23,544 bases of DNA from Bacillota bacterium (GTDB lineage: Bacteria > Bacillota > Bacilli > Paenibacillales > Paenibacillaceae). The notes beneath the pieces were generated by a model. That model was not told the origin of the DNA. It did no database searches and was given only the letters and a program-made list of their open reading frames with translations. Positions 15,126 to 23,249 of the stretch are shown one piece after another (position 1 is the first letter of the stretch; every line of letters starts with the position of its first letter). The stretch is from the NCBI GenBank assembly GCA_023418755.1, contig JAEZZE010000088.1, forward strand, positions 1-23,544. The letters run 5' to 3'. The position numbers and the translations under genes are program-made.

Positions 15126-15827
15126 ATGCCGAATCATGATGCCATCTATCGCGAAGAAGCCGCGCAATACCATGAGATGATCGCCAGGCAGCCGAGTCTG
15201 CTGCCCGTCGTCAAGGAGTTGGTCTCTATCCGGGGACTGGATATCGTCGATATGGGCGCCGGCACGGGGAGGCTGTCTGCCGTTCTCGCTCCCGAAGCCG
15301 GCTCCTTGGTCGCATTGGACGCCGCGGAGGCGATGCTTAGCATAACGGCCGAACGGCTGCGGGAGGCGGGACTGAGCAATTGGTCCGTCCAAACCGCGGA
15401 TCATCGCGAACTCCCGCTGCCCGACGACAGCGCCGATCTGGTCGTCTCGGGCTGGAGCGTCTGCTATCTCGCCAGCTCCGACGTCCCGGATTGGGAACGG
15501 AACCTGGAACGGATCATGGGGGAGATCCGGCGCGTCCTTCGTCCGGGAGGCACGGTCATCCTGTTCGAAACGATGGGAACGGGCCGCGAAACGCCGACGC
15601 CGCCCGAGTTCCTGCTTCCCTACTATCGAGAGTTAACGGAACGCTACGGCTTCTCCCATCGCTCCATTCGCGTCGACTATGAATTCGACAACGCCGATCA
15701 AGCCGAGCGGTTGACCCGTTTCTTTTTCGGGGACGAGCTGGGAGACCGCGTTGCCGCCGGCAAGCTCGCCCGCGTGCCCGAATGCGCCGGCGTCTGGTGG
15801 AGGAAGCTCGGCACGGGGCTTAAATAA
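15126..15827 (+). CDS. Class I SAM-dependent methyltransferase
   Basis: A 233-residue cytoplasmic methyltransferase with motif I IVDMGAGTGRLSAVL, an acidic ribose-binding loop VALDAAEAM, motif ADLVVSGWSVCYL and the post-motif VLRPGGTVILFETMGTG. The substrate is unknown; the closest-looking group is small-molecule (UbiE/Methyltransf_11-type) enzymes. AAGGAGG overlaps the end of the preceding gene, ten bases before the ATG. The two genes form one operon, so this enzyme is probably under the MerR-type promoter at 14076. The last 8 bp overlap the convergent HD-GYP gene. Confidence 0.9.
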   Translation: MPNHDAIYREEAAQYHEMIARQPSLLPVVKELVSIRGLDIVDMGAGTGRLSAVLAPEAGSLVALDAAEAMLSITAERLREAGLSNWSVQTADHRELPLPDDSADLVVSGWSVCYLASSDVPDWERNLERIMGEIRRVLRPGGTVILFETMGTGRETPTPPEFLLPYYRELTERYGFSHRSIRVDYEFDNADQAERLTRFFFGDELGDRVAAGKLARVPECAGVWWRKLGTGLK

Positions 15828-16821
15828 TTCTTTCCAAGGCGATCGACTCTTCCGCGCTCAGGTCGATATATTGCCCGTCCACCTCGACGACGGGTCGGAC
15901 GGGATCTCCGGCGCTCGCCATCACGATCCGCCCTTCGCGCCCGTCCGTCAGCACGACCCGGTTGCCGATCAGCATGTCCATGATCCGCTTCAGGAAACCG
16001 AGCGTGATTCCCGGTTCGAGGGAGCCGTAGACGTTGTCCGCCAGCTCCTTCAACACTTGGCAGAGCGGGAGCGGACTTTTGTATACCCGCTTGGACATCA
16101 TCGCGTGGAATACGTCGGCCACGGCGACGATTTTGCTGAACACGTCGATTCCGTCTCTCTTCAGGCCCAGCGGGTACCCGCTTCCGTCCTCCCGTTCGTG
16201 GTGCTGCAGCGCTACGTAAGCATGGCGCTCGGGCACCCCTTCCGACCGTTTCAGAATTTCGTAGCCGAACACCGTATGCTCCTTCACGATGCGGAACTCC
16301 TCTTCCGTCAGCCGACCGGGCTTGTTCAGAATCGCGCCGGGAACTTTGGATTTTCCGATGTCATGAAGAAAACCCGCGGTAGTCAGCTCCGCCAGCTGCA
16401 GGTCGTCGAATCCTCTGACTTTGCCGATCAGCCTCGACAAGAGCGCCACGGCAACGCTATGGCGATAGACGTATTCGTCGTAGGTTTCCAAATAGCGAAA
16501 GATCTCGTTCAAATCCGGGTGATTGCTCAGTTCCAGAATGAGCGGAATGATCTTCTCGCGAACGCGCGCGAACGGAATTCGGTCGGTCCTCTTCGCGAAT
16601 TCGAACAGCTCCCGCACTTCCCGGATCGCGGAATCGATCAGATGGACGAGCGAAACCGCCTCCACGTCCTGCTCGCATAGAGCGACGCCCTGCCTCGCGA
16701 GCAGCCTGACGTCCCGGTCGGTCAGCACTCTCGAGACGGGTACGACCAGCGTTCCGTTTTCGTTGTAGATGTTGCGGTTGACCCGCATCCCGACGTAGGC
16801 CTTCATTTGACTCACCAGCAT
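15820..16821 (-). CDS. HD-GYP domain protein (probable c-di-GMP phosphodiesterase)
   Basis: A 333-residue protein without membrane segments. The N-terminal 115 residues resemble the poorly characterised region found before many Firmicute HD-GYP domains (KAYVGMRVNRNIYNENGTLV). The HD-GYP domain has all expected ligands: His121 (HSVAV), His153-Asp154 with Lys157 (HDIGK), His182, His207-His208 (HHEREDGSGYP, GYP at 215-217) and Asp236. The motif set predicts hydrolysis of c-di-GMP, though some family members act on other cyclic dinucleotides. The C-terminal 60 residues form a separate beta-rich tail (GNRVVLTDGREGRIV). It starts 24 bp after fapA, so it is read from the same riboswitch-controlled transcript. 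GGTGGG precedes the ATG at 16821. Confidence 0.9.
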   Translation of the reverse strand: MLVSQMKAYVGMRVNRNIYNENGTLVVPVSRVLTDRDVRLLARQGVALCEQDVEAVSLVHLIDSAIREVRELFEFAKRTDRIPFARVREKIIPLILELSNHPDLNEIFRYLETYDEYVYRHSVAVALLSRLIGKVRGFDDLQLAELTTAGFLHDIGKSKVPGAILNKPGRLTEEEFRIVKEHTVFGYEILKRSEGVPERHAYVALQHHEREDGSGYPLGLKRDGIDVFSKIVAVADVFHAMMSKRVYKSPLPLCQVLKELADNVYGSLEPGITLGFLKRIMDMLIGNRVVLTDGREGRIVMASAGDPVRPVVEVDGQYIDLSAEESIALERII

Positions 16822-16845
16822 GTTTATCCCACCATATGCTTTTCG

Positions 16846-18735
16846 TTAGGTTGGCCGAGCGTCATCCGATCCGTTATGCTTCCTCAAAGCATGAAGGTCG
16901 AATTCCGTCCGCTCGACCGGCTCGAAGATGTCCTTGCAATACTTTCCGACGCAAACCCGCCCGGAGTACATTTTCATAACCTGCACCTTGCGCCCGGCCT
17001 TCAGCACCGTAATGGCTCCGGTCTGGCCTCCGACGATCTTCGCCCGGATGCTGTCGCCGGCGTCGAGCCTCGAGCCGCGGCAGATCGCCTGGTCCGCGAG
17101 GAATACGATGTTCCCGGCGGAGTACAGCTCGCAGAGCAGCACGCCGTCCCGATGAACGACGATGTCTCCGTTGGATTTCAGCTCGCTGCCCTGGCATTGA
17201 TTGATGCTGATTTCGACCTGCTCCTCCTGCATTCTGGCCACCTCGCCGTGGGTGTCCTGGAGCAGCGCGAGAAAGCCTTGCACGAACTCCCGGGTCGCCG
17301 ACTCGATCAGCTTCGTCGGCCTCGTGAAAATCTCCGATATCTCTTTCAGCTTCTCGTATTCCGTCTGCCGGATGTTGCGGATGTTCGAGATGACGGATTG
17401 CAGCTCTCTGATCGCGGGGAGGATATCCTTCATCTTCGTCTCGAGCAGAAGCTGCACGATCTGGCCGAAGCGCGCCGGCTGCCGTTTCGCTTCGAGAGCT
17501 TCCTCCAGCAGCCTGGACGCCTCGAGCAGCTTCTCTATCGAATCGCACAGCTGCTTCGACGTGTGGTAGAGCCGGTTGAACAATACGCCGAAATAACCGG
17601 AATACAGCCGGCTCGAAATGACGTTCCCCCGGATGTTGATGCTGCCCGTCGCCGTAATCGTGGAATTGAACACATGTCCGTATACGTATACGTTGCCGAG
17701 AGACTCGACGATCATATTGTCGGCGACATCCCCGCAGACGATCACGTCCCCGGAAAACACGACGTTGCCTGTCGAGATATCCACGTTGCCCGAGACGACA
17801 TACGACGTCGAGACGTCGAACGTCTTGATTTTACCGCCCGTTATTCTCGGCCTTCCCTGCCTCCGCGCGATCACTTCGCCTTCCGGGGTTAGCTCCACGT
17901 TCGGCTTCGTCATAATAAACAGATCCTTGGGGGGCGTCGGCAGCGTCACGTTGCCCAGTACGTCGTATCCGGCGGTCCCGTCCACCATCGGAATTTTGCG
18001 CGCCATCAGATCGCCCTTCTGGACGGTCGGAATGCGGAGATGATTGCGGAAATCGATCGAGCCATCGACTTCGAAAAACTCGCTCCGCACCTGCTGGTCG
18101 AAATAAATTTCGAGCCTGGCATCCTCCCCGTCCGCGGGAGGCTTGCCGCTGGCTACGACGATCGGCTCGAACGTGGGCTCGAGCAGCTCTTGCTGAATGG
18201 CGGCGAACTCGATGCGCGACTTGATCGACATCGCCTCCAGCTTCGCCACTACGTCGGCGAGCTGGACGGTTTTCAGCACGATGCTCTCGTCGTATTCGGC
18301 GCGGACGGTCACTCTCCGTTCGGGACCGGCATCGACGATTCTTGCCGCATAGCGCTCCGTCGCGAACAAGCGCAGATAAGCAAACAGCTTGTCCTCCGAG
18401 ACGGTGATCTCGAACAACGGCTGCTCTTCCGCCCTCCAAGCGATTCTGTCCGAGGCCCGCACGGAGGACTCCCATATCACTTCCTCGTCGTTCACGAACA
18501 GCCTTACCGGGCTTATCGGATAGATGACGGCGTATTCGCCGCCGGGCTCCGGATCTTGAACGTGGATTTGCTGATTGCGAATCCGGATCGTACCGTCCCG
18601 CGCGGAGCCCTGCCCGTTCTCGTCGGGCTCGACGGACGCCGGCACGGCGTCGCCTTCCGCGTCCTTGCCTTCGCTGTCGATGTCCAACTGATGGATCAGC
18701 TTCTTCAGCTCGGCCTCGGATATTTGCTTCTTCAA
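16846..18735 (-). CDS. fapA: FapA family protein (DUF342)
   Basis: A 629-residue cytoplasmic protein of the FapA/DUF342 family. The central part is a right-handed beta-helix-like run of short strands (SGNVDISTGNVVFSGDVIV, GNVYVYGHVFNSTI, GSINIRGNVI). A helical coiled segment follows (about 390-510), then more beta-helix turns (SNGDIVVHRDGVLLCE, YSAGNIVF). FapA-type proteins are linked to flagellar and polar organisation, but their biochemical role is unclear. A TTG start at 18735 is preferred: GAGGTG lies exactly six bases upstream, while the longer GTG/TTG starts (18744, 18741) overlap that site. First gene of an operon with the HD-GYP gene, behind a c-di-GMP riboswitch and terminator. Confidence 0.88.
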   Translation of the reverse strand: MKKQISEAELKKLIHQLDIDSEGKDAEGDAVPASVEPDENGQGSARDGTIRIRNQQIHVQDPEPGGEYAVIYPISPVRLFVNDEEVIWESSVRASDRIAWRAEEQPLFEITVSEDKLFAYLRLFATERYAARIVDAGPERRVTVRAEYDESIVLKTVQLADVVAKLEAMSIKSRIEFAAIQQELLEPTFEPIVVASGKPPADGEDARLEIYFDQQVRSEFFEVDGSIDFRNHLRIPTVQKGDLMARKIPMVDGTAGYDVLGNVTLPTPPKDLFIMTKPNVELTPEGEVIARRQGRPRITGGKIKTFDVSTSYVVSGNVDISTGNVVFSGDVIVCGDVADNMIVESLGNVYVYGHVFNSTITATGSINIRGNVISSRLYSGYFGVLFNRLYHTSKQLCDSIEKLLEASRLLEEALEAKRQPARFGQIVQLLLETKMKDILPAIRELQSVISNIRNIRQTEYEKLKEISEIFTRPTKLIESATREFVQGFLALLQDTHGEVARMQEEQVEISINQCQGSELKSNGDIVVHRDGVLLCELYSAGNIVFLADQAICRGSRLDAGDSIRAKIVGGQTGAITVLKAGRKVQVMKMYSGRVCVGKYCKDIFEPVERTEFDLHALRKHNGSDDARPT

Positions 18736-18755
18736 GCTCAACACCTCGCGACAAC

Positions 18756-18786
18756 AAAAAAGACACCTCCCGAATGGGAAGGTGCC
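18756..18786 (-). terminator. Riboswitch expression-platform terminator
   Basis: On the minus strand a 10-bp stem (GGCACCTTCC, 18777-18786, with GGAGGTGTC-type complement at 18762-18771, two G-U pairs) closes a five-base loop and is followed by six T residues (18756-18761). It lies about 20 bases after the aptamer and 20 bases before the fapA start. An alternative pairing, 18795-18802 with 18770-18777 (8 bp, perfect), would break it. The 3' strand of aptamer helix P1 can also pair with its 5' arm. Confidence 0.88.
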
Positions 18787-18802
18787 CTAACGCTCCATTC
18801 GG

Positions 18803-18880
18803 CGGCCTGGCAACCATTGAACTGGGAAGTTCTTTAGGCCCATAGCTTTGCGTCCCCTTCTTTCGAAAGGTTTGCCTTTT
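18803..18880 (-). promoter_or_regulatory. Cyclic-di-GMP-I (GEMM-I) riboswitch aptamer
   Basis: The minus-strand RNA shows the conserved class features in order: GGCAAACC (18869-18876), a P2 hairpin capped by a GAAA tetraloop, the invariant GGGACGCAAAGC, the tetraloop receptor GGGCCTAA, a P3 hairpin GAACT/AGTTC, and GGTTGCC (18809-18815), which closes P1 with GGCAAACC. The base before CAAACC is G (18875, G20 in the V. cholerae Vc2 numbering), the state that favours c-di-GMP over the cGAMP-sensing A20 variant. It sits in the leader of fapA and the HD-GYP gene. Whether binding turns the operon on or off is not decided; see the terminator entry. Confidence 0.93.
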
Positions 18881-18958
18881 CGTGTGTGCGTCTCCTCGAT
18901 GTATATTTAACTAGAATAATTGAATATCTCTGCCTATTTACGCCACGCGTCGATATCA

Positions 18959-18988
18959 ATTATAAGTCTATAGTCGCAATAATTTCAA
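18959..18988 (-). promoter_or_regulatory. Sigma-A-type promoter of the fapA/HD-GYP operon
   Basis: Minus strand: TTGAAA (18983-18988), an 18-base spacer, and a perfect TATAAT (18959-18964). Transcription would begin near 18952, giving a leader of about 215 bases that contains the whole riboswitch and terminator. No terminator is seen between ilvE and this promoter, so some read-through into the leader is possible. Confidence 0.7.
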
Positions 18989-19006
18989 GAGATTTATCGC
19001 GCAGGC

Positions 19007-20077
19007 CTATTCCAGCTTAACGACCCATCCGAACGGATCCTCGACCGCTCCTCTTTGAATGCCGGTCATGAAGTCGTACACCTTGGCCGACAGCGGGCCC
19101 GTGCGTCCTCCGTTCAGCGTCAGCTTGTCGCCTTGCCAGTTCAGCTCTCCGATCGGGGAGATCACCGCGGCCGTTCCGGTACCGAACGCTTCCTCCAAAG
19201 TTCCCTTCCGATAGGCCTCGACGAGCTCGTCGATGGAGATCGTCCTCTCCTCGACGTCGACGCCCCAATGCTTCAGCACTTGAATGACGGAATCCCGCGT
19301 GACGCCGTCGAGAATGCTTCCGTTCAGCGCCGGCGTGATTACCTTGCCCGCGATTTTGAAAAAGACGTTCATGCTGCCGACTTCTTCGATATATTTGCGA
19401 TGCACGCCATCGAGCCACAGCACCTGGGAATAGCCTTTGCCGGACGCTTCTTCCTGCGCCTTAAGTCCCGCCGCGTAGTTCCCGCCGGTCTTGGCGTTCC
19501 CCACGCCGCCCGCGACCGCGCGGACGTATTCGGATTCCACGTAGATGGTGACCGGATTGATGCCCTCCGCGTAGTACGAGCCAACGGGGGACAAAATGAT
19601 CATGAAGTAGTAGCTCTCCGACGGAGACACGCCAAGCGCAGCCTGAGTCGAGACGACGAAGGGGCGAATATACAGAGACGTGCCTTCGTCGGTCGGAATC
19701 CACTCCTCGTCGACCTTGAGCAGTTGCTTCAGAGCGGCCATCGCCAGATCCTCGTCGATCGGCGGTATGCTGAGACGGGCGTTGGAGCGATTAAGCCTCT
19801 GCAGGTTTTTGAAGGGGCGGAAGAGCAGCACAGGTCCGCCCGGAGTCTTGTAGGCCTTCATCCCCTCGAAGACGGTCTGGCCGTAATGAAACACCTTGGC
19901 GGCCGGGTCCAGGGAGATCGGCTGATAAGGAACGACCCGGGGATCGTGCCAGCCTCTGCCGGAATCGTACTCCATAATAAACATATGATCCGTAAAATGC
20001 TTGCCGAAGACGAGCGTAGAGGCTTCCGGCTTTTCCTTGGGTGCGGTCGTCCGTTCGACCGAGATTGCGTGAACCAT
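19007..20077 (-). CDS. ilvE: Branched-chain amino acid aminotransferase
   Basis: A 356-residue class IV aminotransferase of the longer (type II) bacterial/eukaryotic form. It has the substrate and cofactor motifs VFHYGQTVFEGMKAY (about 62-76), RLNRSNARL, the Schiff-base lysine Lys196 in GNAKTGGNY, YIEEVGSMNVFF, and FGTGTAAVISPIG. It interconverts leucine, isoleucine and valine with their 2-keto acids using 2-oxoglutarate and PLP, the last step of synthesis and first of breakdown. AAGGAGG is 13 bases before the ATG, a longer gap than usual. It is divergent from the LysR gene, which may control it. No T-box leader is present. Confidence 0.96.
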   Translation of the reverse strand: MVHAISVERTTAPKEKPEASTLVFGKHFTDHMFIMEYDSGRGWHDPRVVPYQPISLDPAAKVFHYGQTVFEGMKAYKTPGGPVLLFRPFKNLQRLNRSNARLSIPPIDEDLAMAALKQLLKVDEEWIPTDEGTSLYIRPFVVSTQAALGVSPSESYYFMIILSPVGSYYAEGINPVTIYVESEYVRAVAGGVGNAKTGGNYAAGLKAQEEASGKGYSQVLWLDGVHRKYIEEVGSMNVFFKIAGKVITPALNGSILDGVTRDSVIQVLKHWGVDVEERTISIDELVEAYRKGTLEEAFGTGTAAVISPIGELNWQGDKLTLNGGRTGPLSAKVYDFMTGIQRGAVEDPFGWVVKLE

Positions 20078-20171
20078 GTCCGAATATTCTCCTCCTTGAT
20101 TGAACGCGCTTTATAATTGAATGATACCAGAGCCGGATGTATATTGATAATATCTGTTTTATCGGTGATGC

Positions 20172-20186
20172 ATACCTTAAAGGTAT
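20172..20186 (+). promoter_or_regulatory. Candidate LysR-type operator
   Basis: ATACCTTAAAGGTAT is a perfect 7+1+7 dyad with the T-N11-A form of LysR-family boxes. It ends just before the AGGAGG of the LysR gene, a place suited to autorepression. A second short dyad, ATATTGATAATAT, lies upstream at about 20141-20153. Confidence 0.5.
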
Positions 20187-20199
20187 AGGAGGATTCGAC

Positions 20200-21093
20200 A
20201 TGGACATGCGGCAGCTCCGTTACTTTCTCGCGATCGCGCACGAGGGCCAAATTACCCGCGCGGCCAAGCAGCTCAACATGGAGCAGCCTCCGCTCAGCCG
20301 ACAGCTCAAGCTGATCGAGCAGGAGCTCGGCGTCGTGCTGTTCGACCGCAACGGCAAGCGGCTTCAGCTCACGCAAGCGGGCGAAATGCTCAGGGACAGG
20401 GCGCTGGCCCTGATGAAACAATTCGAGGACACGATCACTTACGTTCAGGAGCTCGGGGAGGGCGTGCAGGGCGTGCTGTCCATCGGCGCCGTCGTCTCTT
20501 GCGTCTCCTTGCTCCCCCCCGTTCTGCGCAGATTTACGGAGAAATATCCGCAGGTCACCTTCAAAATCCAGGAAGGAGACCACTTTCTGCTCGGAGAATT
20601 GCTGGAAAACCGAGATCTCGAATTTATCGTCACCCGGCTCCCGTTCCAGTCCGATTTCCGGTCCCAGCATTATTCCGTTCTCCCCCTGCCGTCCGACCCG
20701 TTCGTCGCCTTGCTTCCGAGCGAATGGTGCCCTTCGGGCAAACGCGCGATGACGATGGAGGAGCTGGCGGGCTTCCCCTTTTTGACCTTGAAAACGGACC
20801 GGACGACGGGAATGCACAATCAGGTGTTCCACGAATTCAAGCGATTCGGCCTCGAGCCCAGAATCGTGAGCGAGTGCTCCAGCGTGGCCATCGCCATCTC
20901 GCTGGTCGCCGCGGGAATAGGCGCGGCCGTCCTGCCGAATTCGGTCATGCGTTCGTTCGCGCCCCCAAGCATTACGAAAATCGCGATCGAGAACGCCCAG
21001 TTCCAGAGCGAGATCGGCGTCGTATGGCTGCGCGACCGCCATTTGTCAAAAAGCGCCCGGCATCTGATGGAGATGCTCGTGGAGCAAATCTGA
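20200..21093 (+). CDS. LysR family transcriptional regulator
   Basis: A typical 297-residue LysR protein. The winged helix-turn-helix is at 1-60 (MDMRQLRYFLAIAHEGQITR, then AKQLNMEQPPLSRQLKLIEQ), followed by a linker helix and a two-lobed periplasmic-binding-like effector domain from about 90 (GVLSIGAVVSC, LEFIVTRLPF, VAAGIGAAVLPNSV). The effector is unknown. AGGAGG is seven bases before the ATG at 20200; the longer open frame would run through the dyad and has no site. Divergent from ilvE, a common arrangement for a regulator and its target, but the link is not proven. Confidence 0.93.
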   Translation: MDMRQLRYFLAIAHEGQITRAAKQLNMEQPPLSRQLKLIEQELGVVLFDRNGKRLQLTQAGEMLRDRALALMKQFEDTITYVQELGEGVQGVLSIGAVVSCVSLLPPVLRRFTEKYPQVTFKIQEGDHFLLGELLENRDLEFIVTRLPFQSDFRSQHYSVLPLPSDPFVALLPSEWCPSGKRAMTMEELAGFPFLTLKTDRTTGMHNQVFHEFKRFGLEPRIVSECSSVAIAISLVAAGIGAAVLPNSVMRSFAPPSITKIAIENAQFQSEIGVVWLRDRHLSKSARHLMEMLVEQI

Positions 21094-21108
21094 CCCGCCT
21101 AGCAGAGA

Positions 21109-21168
21109 GAGGATGCCCTGAGCCTGATCTATCCGACCGGTCGGCGGGCATCCTCCGCTTCGTTTTAT
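21109..21168 (+). terminator. Rho-independent terminator of the LysR gene
   Basis: GAGGATGCCC (21109-21118) pairs exactly with GGGCATCCTC (21146-21155), followed by a T-rich tract (CGTTTTATTT). The tract overlaps the stop codon of the convergent CAP-domain gene, so this terminator serves the plus strand only. Confidence 0.8.
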
Positions 21169-21992
21169 TTGGCTACGAATTGCTGCGTCCAGCATGGCTG
21201 CCCGTTATTCGCGACATAGCCGACGCCCATATGGGTGTAGGAGGTATTCATAATATTGGCGCGATGACCCGGAGAGGCCATCCAGGCTTGGACGACCTGC
21301 TCGGGAGACGGCTGGCCTTTGGCGATATTTTCACCCGCGGATTGGTACTGCACTCCGAAATTGCGCATCATCGCGAACGGTTCTCCGTAGGTCGGAGAGG
21401 TGTGCGAGAAATAATTGTTTTTCGCCATGTCTTCCGATTTGGCTCTCGCCGACCGGTTCAGATTCGTGTAATCGCCGGAGAACGGCTTAAGCCCGGCCTT
21501 TTGGCGCTCCGCGTTGGTCAGGTTCAGCACGTCGAGCTCGTAGCCGGTAAGCGATTCGTTGGAAGGGATCGTCACTTCCTTGTCGTTCGGAAGCGGTTCG
21601 TTCACATTTCCTCCGGGAACGCCCGTCCCGTTCTGCGGGGCTGCCGTTCGGCCTTGATCCGGGCCCTGCCTTACTTGGCCTTGACCGCCCGGAACCGGAT
21701 TTCCGTAGCGGCCTTCGCCGCCAACAAGCCTCTGCAGATCCGGGTTATCCCGCAAAAGATCCCCGATGCTCACATGATAACGATTGGCGATATCCTGAAC
21801 CGACTCGTTGTTCTTAACGACGTATTTGTTGACCGGAACGTCGGTTTCGGTCGCGCTCAACTGATGCTGCGGTTGTTTGCGGGACTGCTGTTTCGGTTGC
21901 GGTTTCGATTGCTGTTTCATTTCGGTGCCTTGGCTGCCGCAAGCGGTTAAAAGCAGGATGCACGCCAGGATCGCCAGTCTTTTCATCTTCAT
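21165..21992 (-). CDS. LysM/CAP-domain lipoprotein
   Basis: A 275-residue exported protein. The signal peptide ends in the lipobox LLTAC with Cys18, then a Gln/Lys/Pro-rich linker (25-45). A divergent LysM module (about 56-92, KYVVKNNESVQDIANRYHVS) probably binds peptidoglycan. A Gly/Pro/Gln linker leads to a CAP (SCP/PR1, YkwD-like) domain from about 153 with NAERQKAGL, YFSHTSP, AGENIAKG and SPGHRANIM. Bacillus relatives are secreted or spore-associated; the CAP domain's activity is not established. GGGAGG lies five bases before the ATG at 21992; the longer frame to 22070 lacks a site and would mask the signal peptide. Confidence 0.92.
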   Translation of the reverse strand: MKMKRLAILACILLLTACGSQGTEMKQQSKPQPKQQSRKQPQHQLSATETDVPVNKYVVKNNESVQDIANRYHVSIGDLLRDNPDLQRLVGGEGRYGNPVPGGQGQVRQGPDQGRTAAPQNGTGVPGGNVNEPLPNDKEVTIPSNESLTGYELDVLNLTNAERQKAGLKPFSGDYTNLNRSARAKSEDMAKNNYFSHTSPTYGEPFAMMRNFGVQYQSAGENIAKGQPSPEQVVQAWMASPGHRANIMNTSYTHMGVGYVANNGQPCWTQQFVAK

Positions 21993-22062
21993 ATAGACCT
22001 CCCTAGATCGCTTTCTCTTTACATTTCCCGAAGCGCCGGCAAACCATCCGACGATCTCAATA

Positions 22063-22092
22063 TTGACCAACCAAAGATTATAACGTTATATT
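22063..22092 (+). promoter_or_regulatory. Promoter with overlapping palindrome before the amidohydrolase gene
   Basis: TTGACC (22063-22068) and TATATT (22087-22092, spacer 18; or TTATAT with 17) form a good sigma-A promoter. The perfect 12-bp palindrome TATAACGTTATA (22079-22090) overlaps the -10, which suits a repressor site for a catabolic operon. The repressor is not in the window. Confidence 0.6.
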
Positions 22093-22124
22093 GTTTAAAA
22101 GAATCCTAATCGAGCTGAAAACGG

Positions 22125-23249
22125 GTGAATCCATTGCAAAAGCTAGTTTTCCGGAACCTCAAGCTACCCGGCGGGTCTCTTGTCGATATTGTCGTTCTGG
22201 ACGGAATTATCGCGGAGGTTTCCCCGGCCGGCACGCGCCCAGGTCTAGGCGAAGGGACGGACTGCGAAGGGAAGACGTTCGTGTCGAGCGGATGGATCGA
22301 TCTGCATGTCCACGCCTTCCCGGAATTCGATCCTTACGGCGACGTCATCGACGAGATCGGCGTCAAGCAAGGCGTCGCCGTCGTCGTAGACGCCGGAAGC
22401 TGCGGAGCCGATCGGATCGAAGAGCTGATCTTCGCCGGGAAGAGCGCTGCGACGCGCCTGTTCGCTTTCCTGAACCTTTCGCGCATCGGCCTGTCCCGGA
22501 TCGACGAGCTATCGCGGCCGGAGTGGATCGATCCGGCTCTGGCCGCGCGCGCCGCTTCCGAGTATCCGGATTCGATCGTCGGCTTTAAGGCGAGGATCAG
22601 CCGCAGCGTCGTCGGGGACAGCGGCCTGGAGCCGCTGCGGACGGCTCGGAAGCTGGCCGACGAATTCGGATTGCCGCTTATGGTCCATATCGGATCGGGG
22701 CCGCCGGACATCCGGGAGATCGTTTCCCTTTTATCGGACGGGGACGTTCTTACGCACTGTTTTCACGGAAAGAAGAACGGGCTGTTCGGTGAAGACGGGC
22801 AGCCGCTGAAGGCGCTGAACGACGCGTTGGACAGAGGAGTGCGTTTGGACGTCGGCCACGGCACGGCAAGCTTCTCGTTTCGGACCGCGGAAGCCGCCGA
22901 AAAAGCGGGAATCCGTCCGCATACGATCAGCACGGACATCTACCGCGGCAACAGGAAGAACGGGCCGGTGTACAGCCTGGCGAACGTGATGTCGAAGTTC
23001 CTTTATTTGGGCTATTCGCTGGAAGAGGTTATCTCTTCCGTCACGGATTGCGCCGCGAGCTGGCTCGGCAAACCCGAGCTGGGGAGAATCCGGGTCGGCG
23101 ATCCGGCCAACCTGACGCTGTTCTCGGTCGAGAGCAGACCGACGACGCTAGTCGATTCCGAAGGAGAAGCGCGCGTCGCGCATACGATTATCGAACCAAG
23201 AGGAGTGATCGCAGGTGACAAGTTCATTAAATGCGAAGTACGGGCTTAA
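22125..23249 (+). CDS. Amidohydrolase/deacetylase family metallohydrolase (dihydroorotase-like)
   Basis: A 374-residue amidohydrolase-superfamily enzyme with the metal ligands in order: His61-x-His63 (DLHVHAF), Lys155 (GFKARIS, probably carboxylated), His188 (MVHIG), His211/His214 (THCFHGK), and Asp271 (STDIY). The sequence type is the EF_0837-like group commonly annotated as amidohydrolase/deacetylase and found next to DgaE-family lyases. That suggests hydrolysis of an N-acylated sugar acid or amino acid; the substrate is not established. The GTG start at 22125 lacks a clear ribosome binding site, so the exact start is uncertain. Its end overlaps the next gene by 35 bp. Confidence 0.85.
   Translation: MNPLQKLVFRNLKLPGGSLVDIVVLDGIIAEVSPAGTRPGLGEGTDCEGKTFVSSGWIDLHVHAFPEFDPYGDVIDEIGVKQGVAVVVDAGSCGADRIEELIFAGKSAATRLFAFLNLSRIGLSRIDELSRPEWIDPALAARAASEYPDSIVGFKARISRSVVGDSGLEPLRTARKLADEFGLPLMVHIGSGPPDIREIVSLLSDGDVLTHCFHGKKNGLFGEDGQPLKALNDALDRGVRLDVGHGTASFSFRTAEAAEKAGIRPHTISTDIYRGNRKNGPVYSLANVMSKFLYLGYSLEEVISSVTDCAASWLGKPELGRIRVGDPANLTLFSVESRPTTLVDSEGEARVAHTIIEPRGVIAGDKFIKCEVRA

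Noticed and set aside
15820..15827. Overlap of convergent methyltransferase and HD-GYP genes as a regulatory antisense site
   Set aside because: An 8-bp tail overlap is common in compact genomes and nothing else in the sequence points to antisense control.
20078..20199. T-box or other riboswitch upstream of ilvE
   Set aside because: The ilvE-LysR gap is only about 120 bp, with no T-box core on the minus strand; LysR-type control is more likely.
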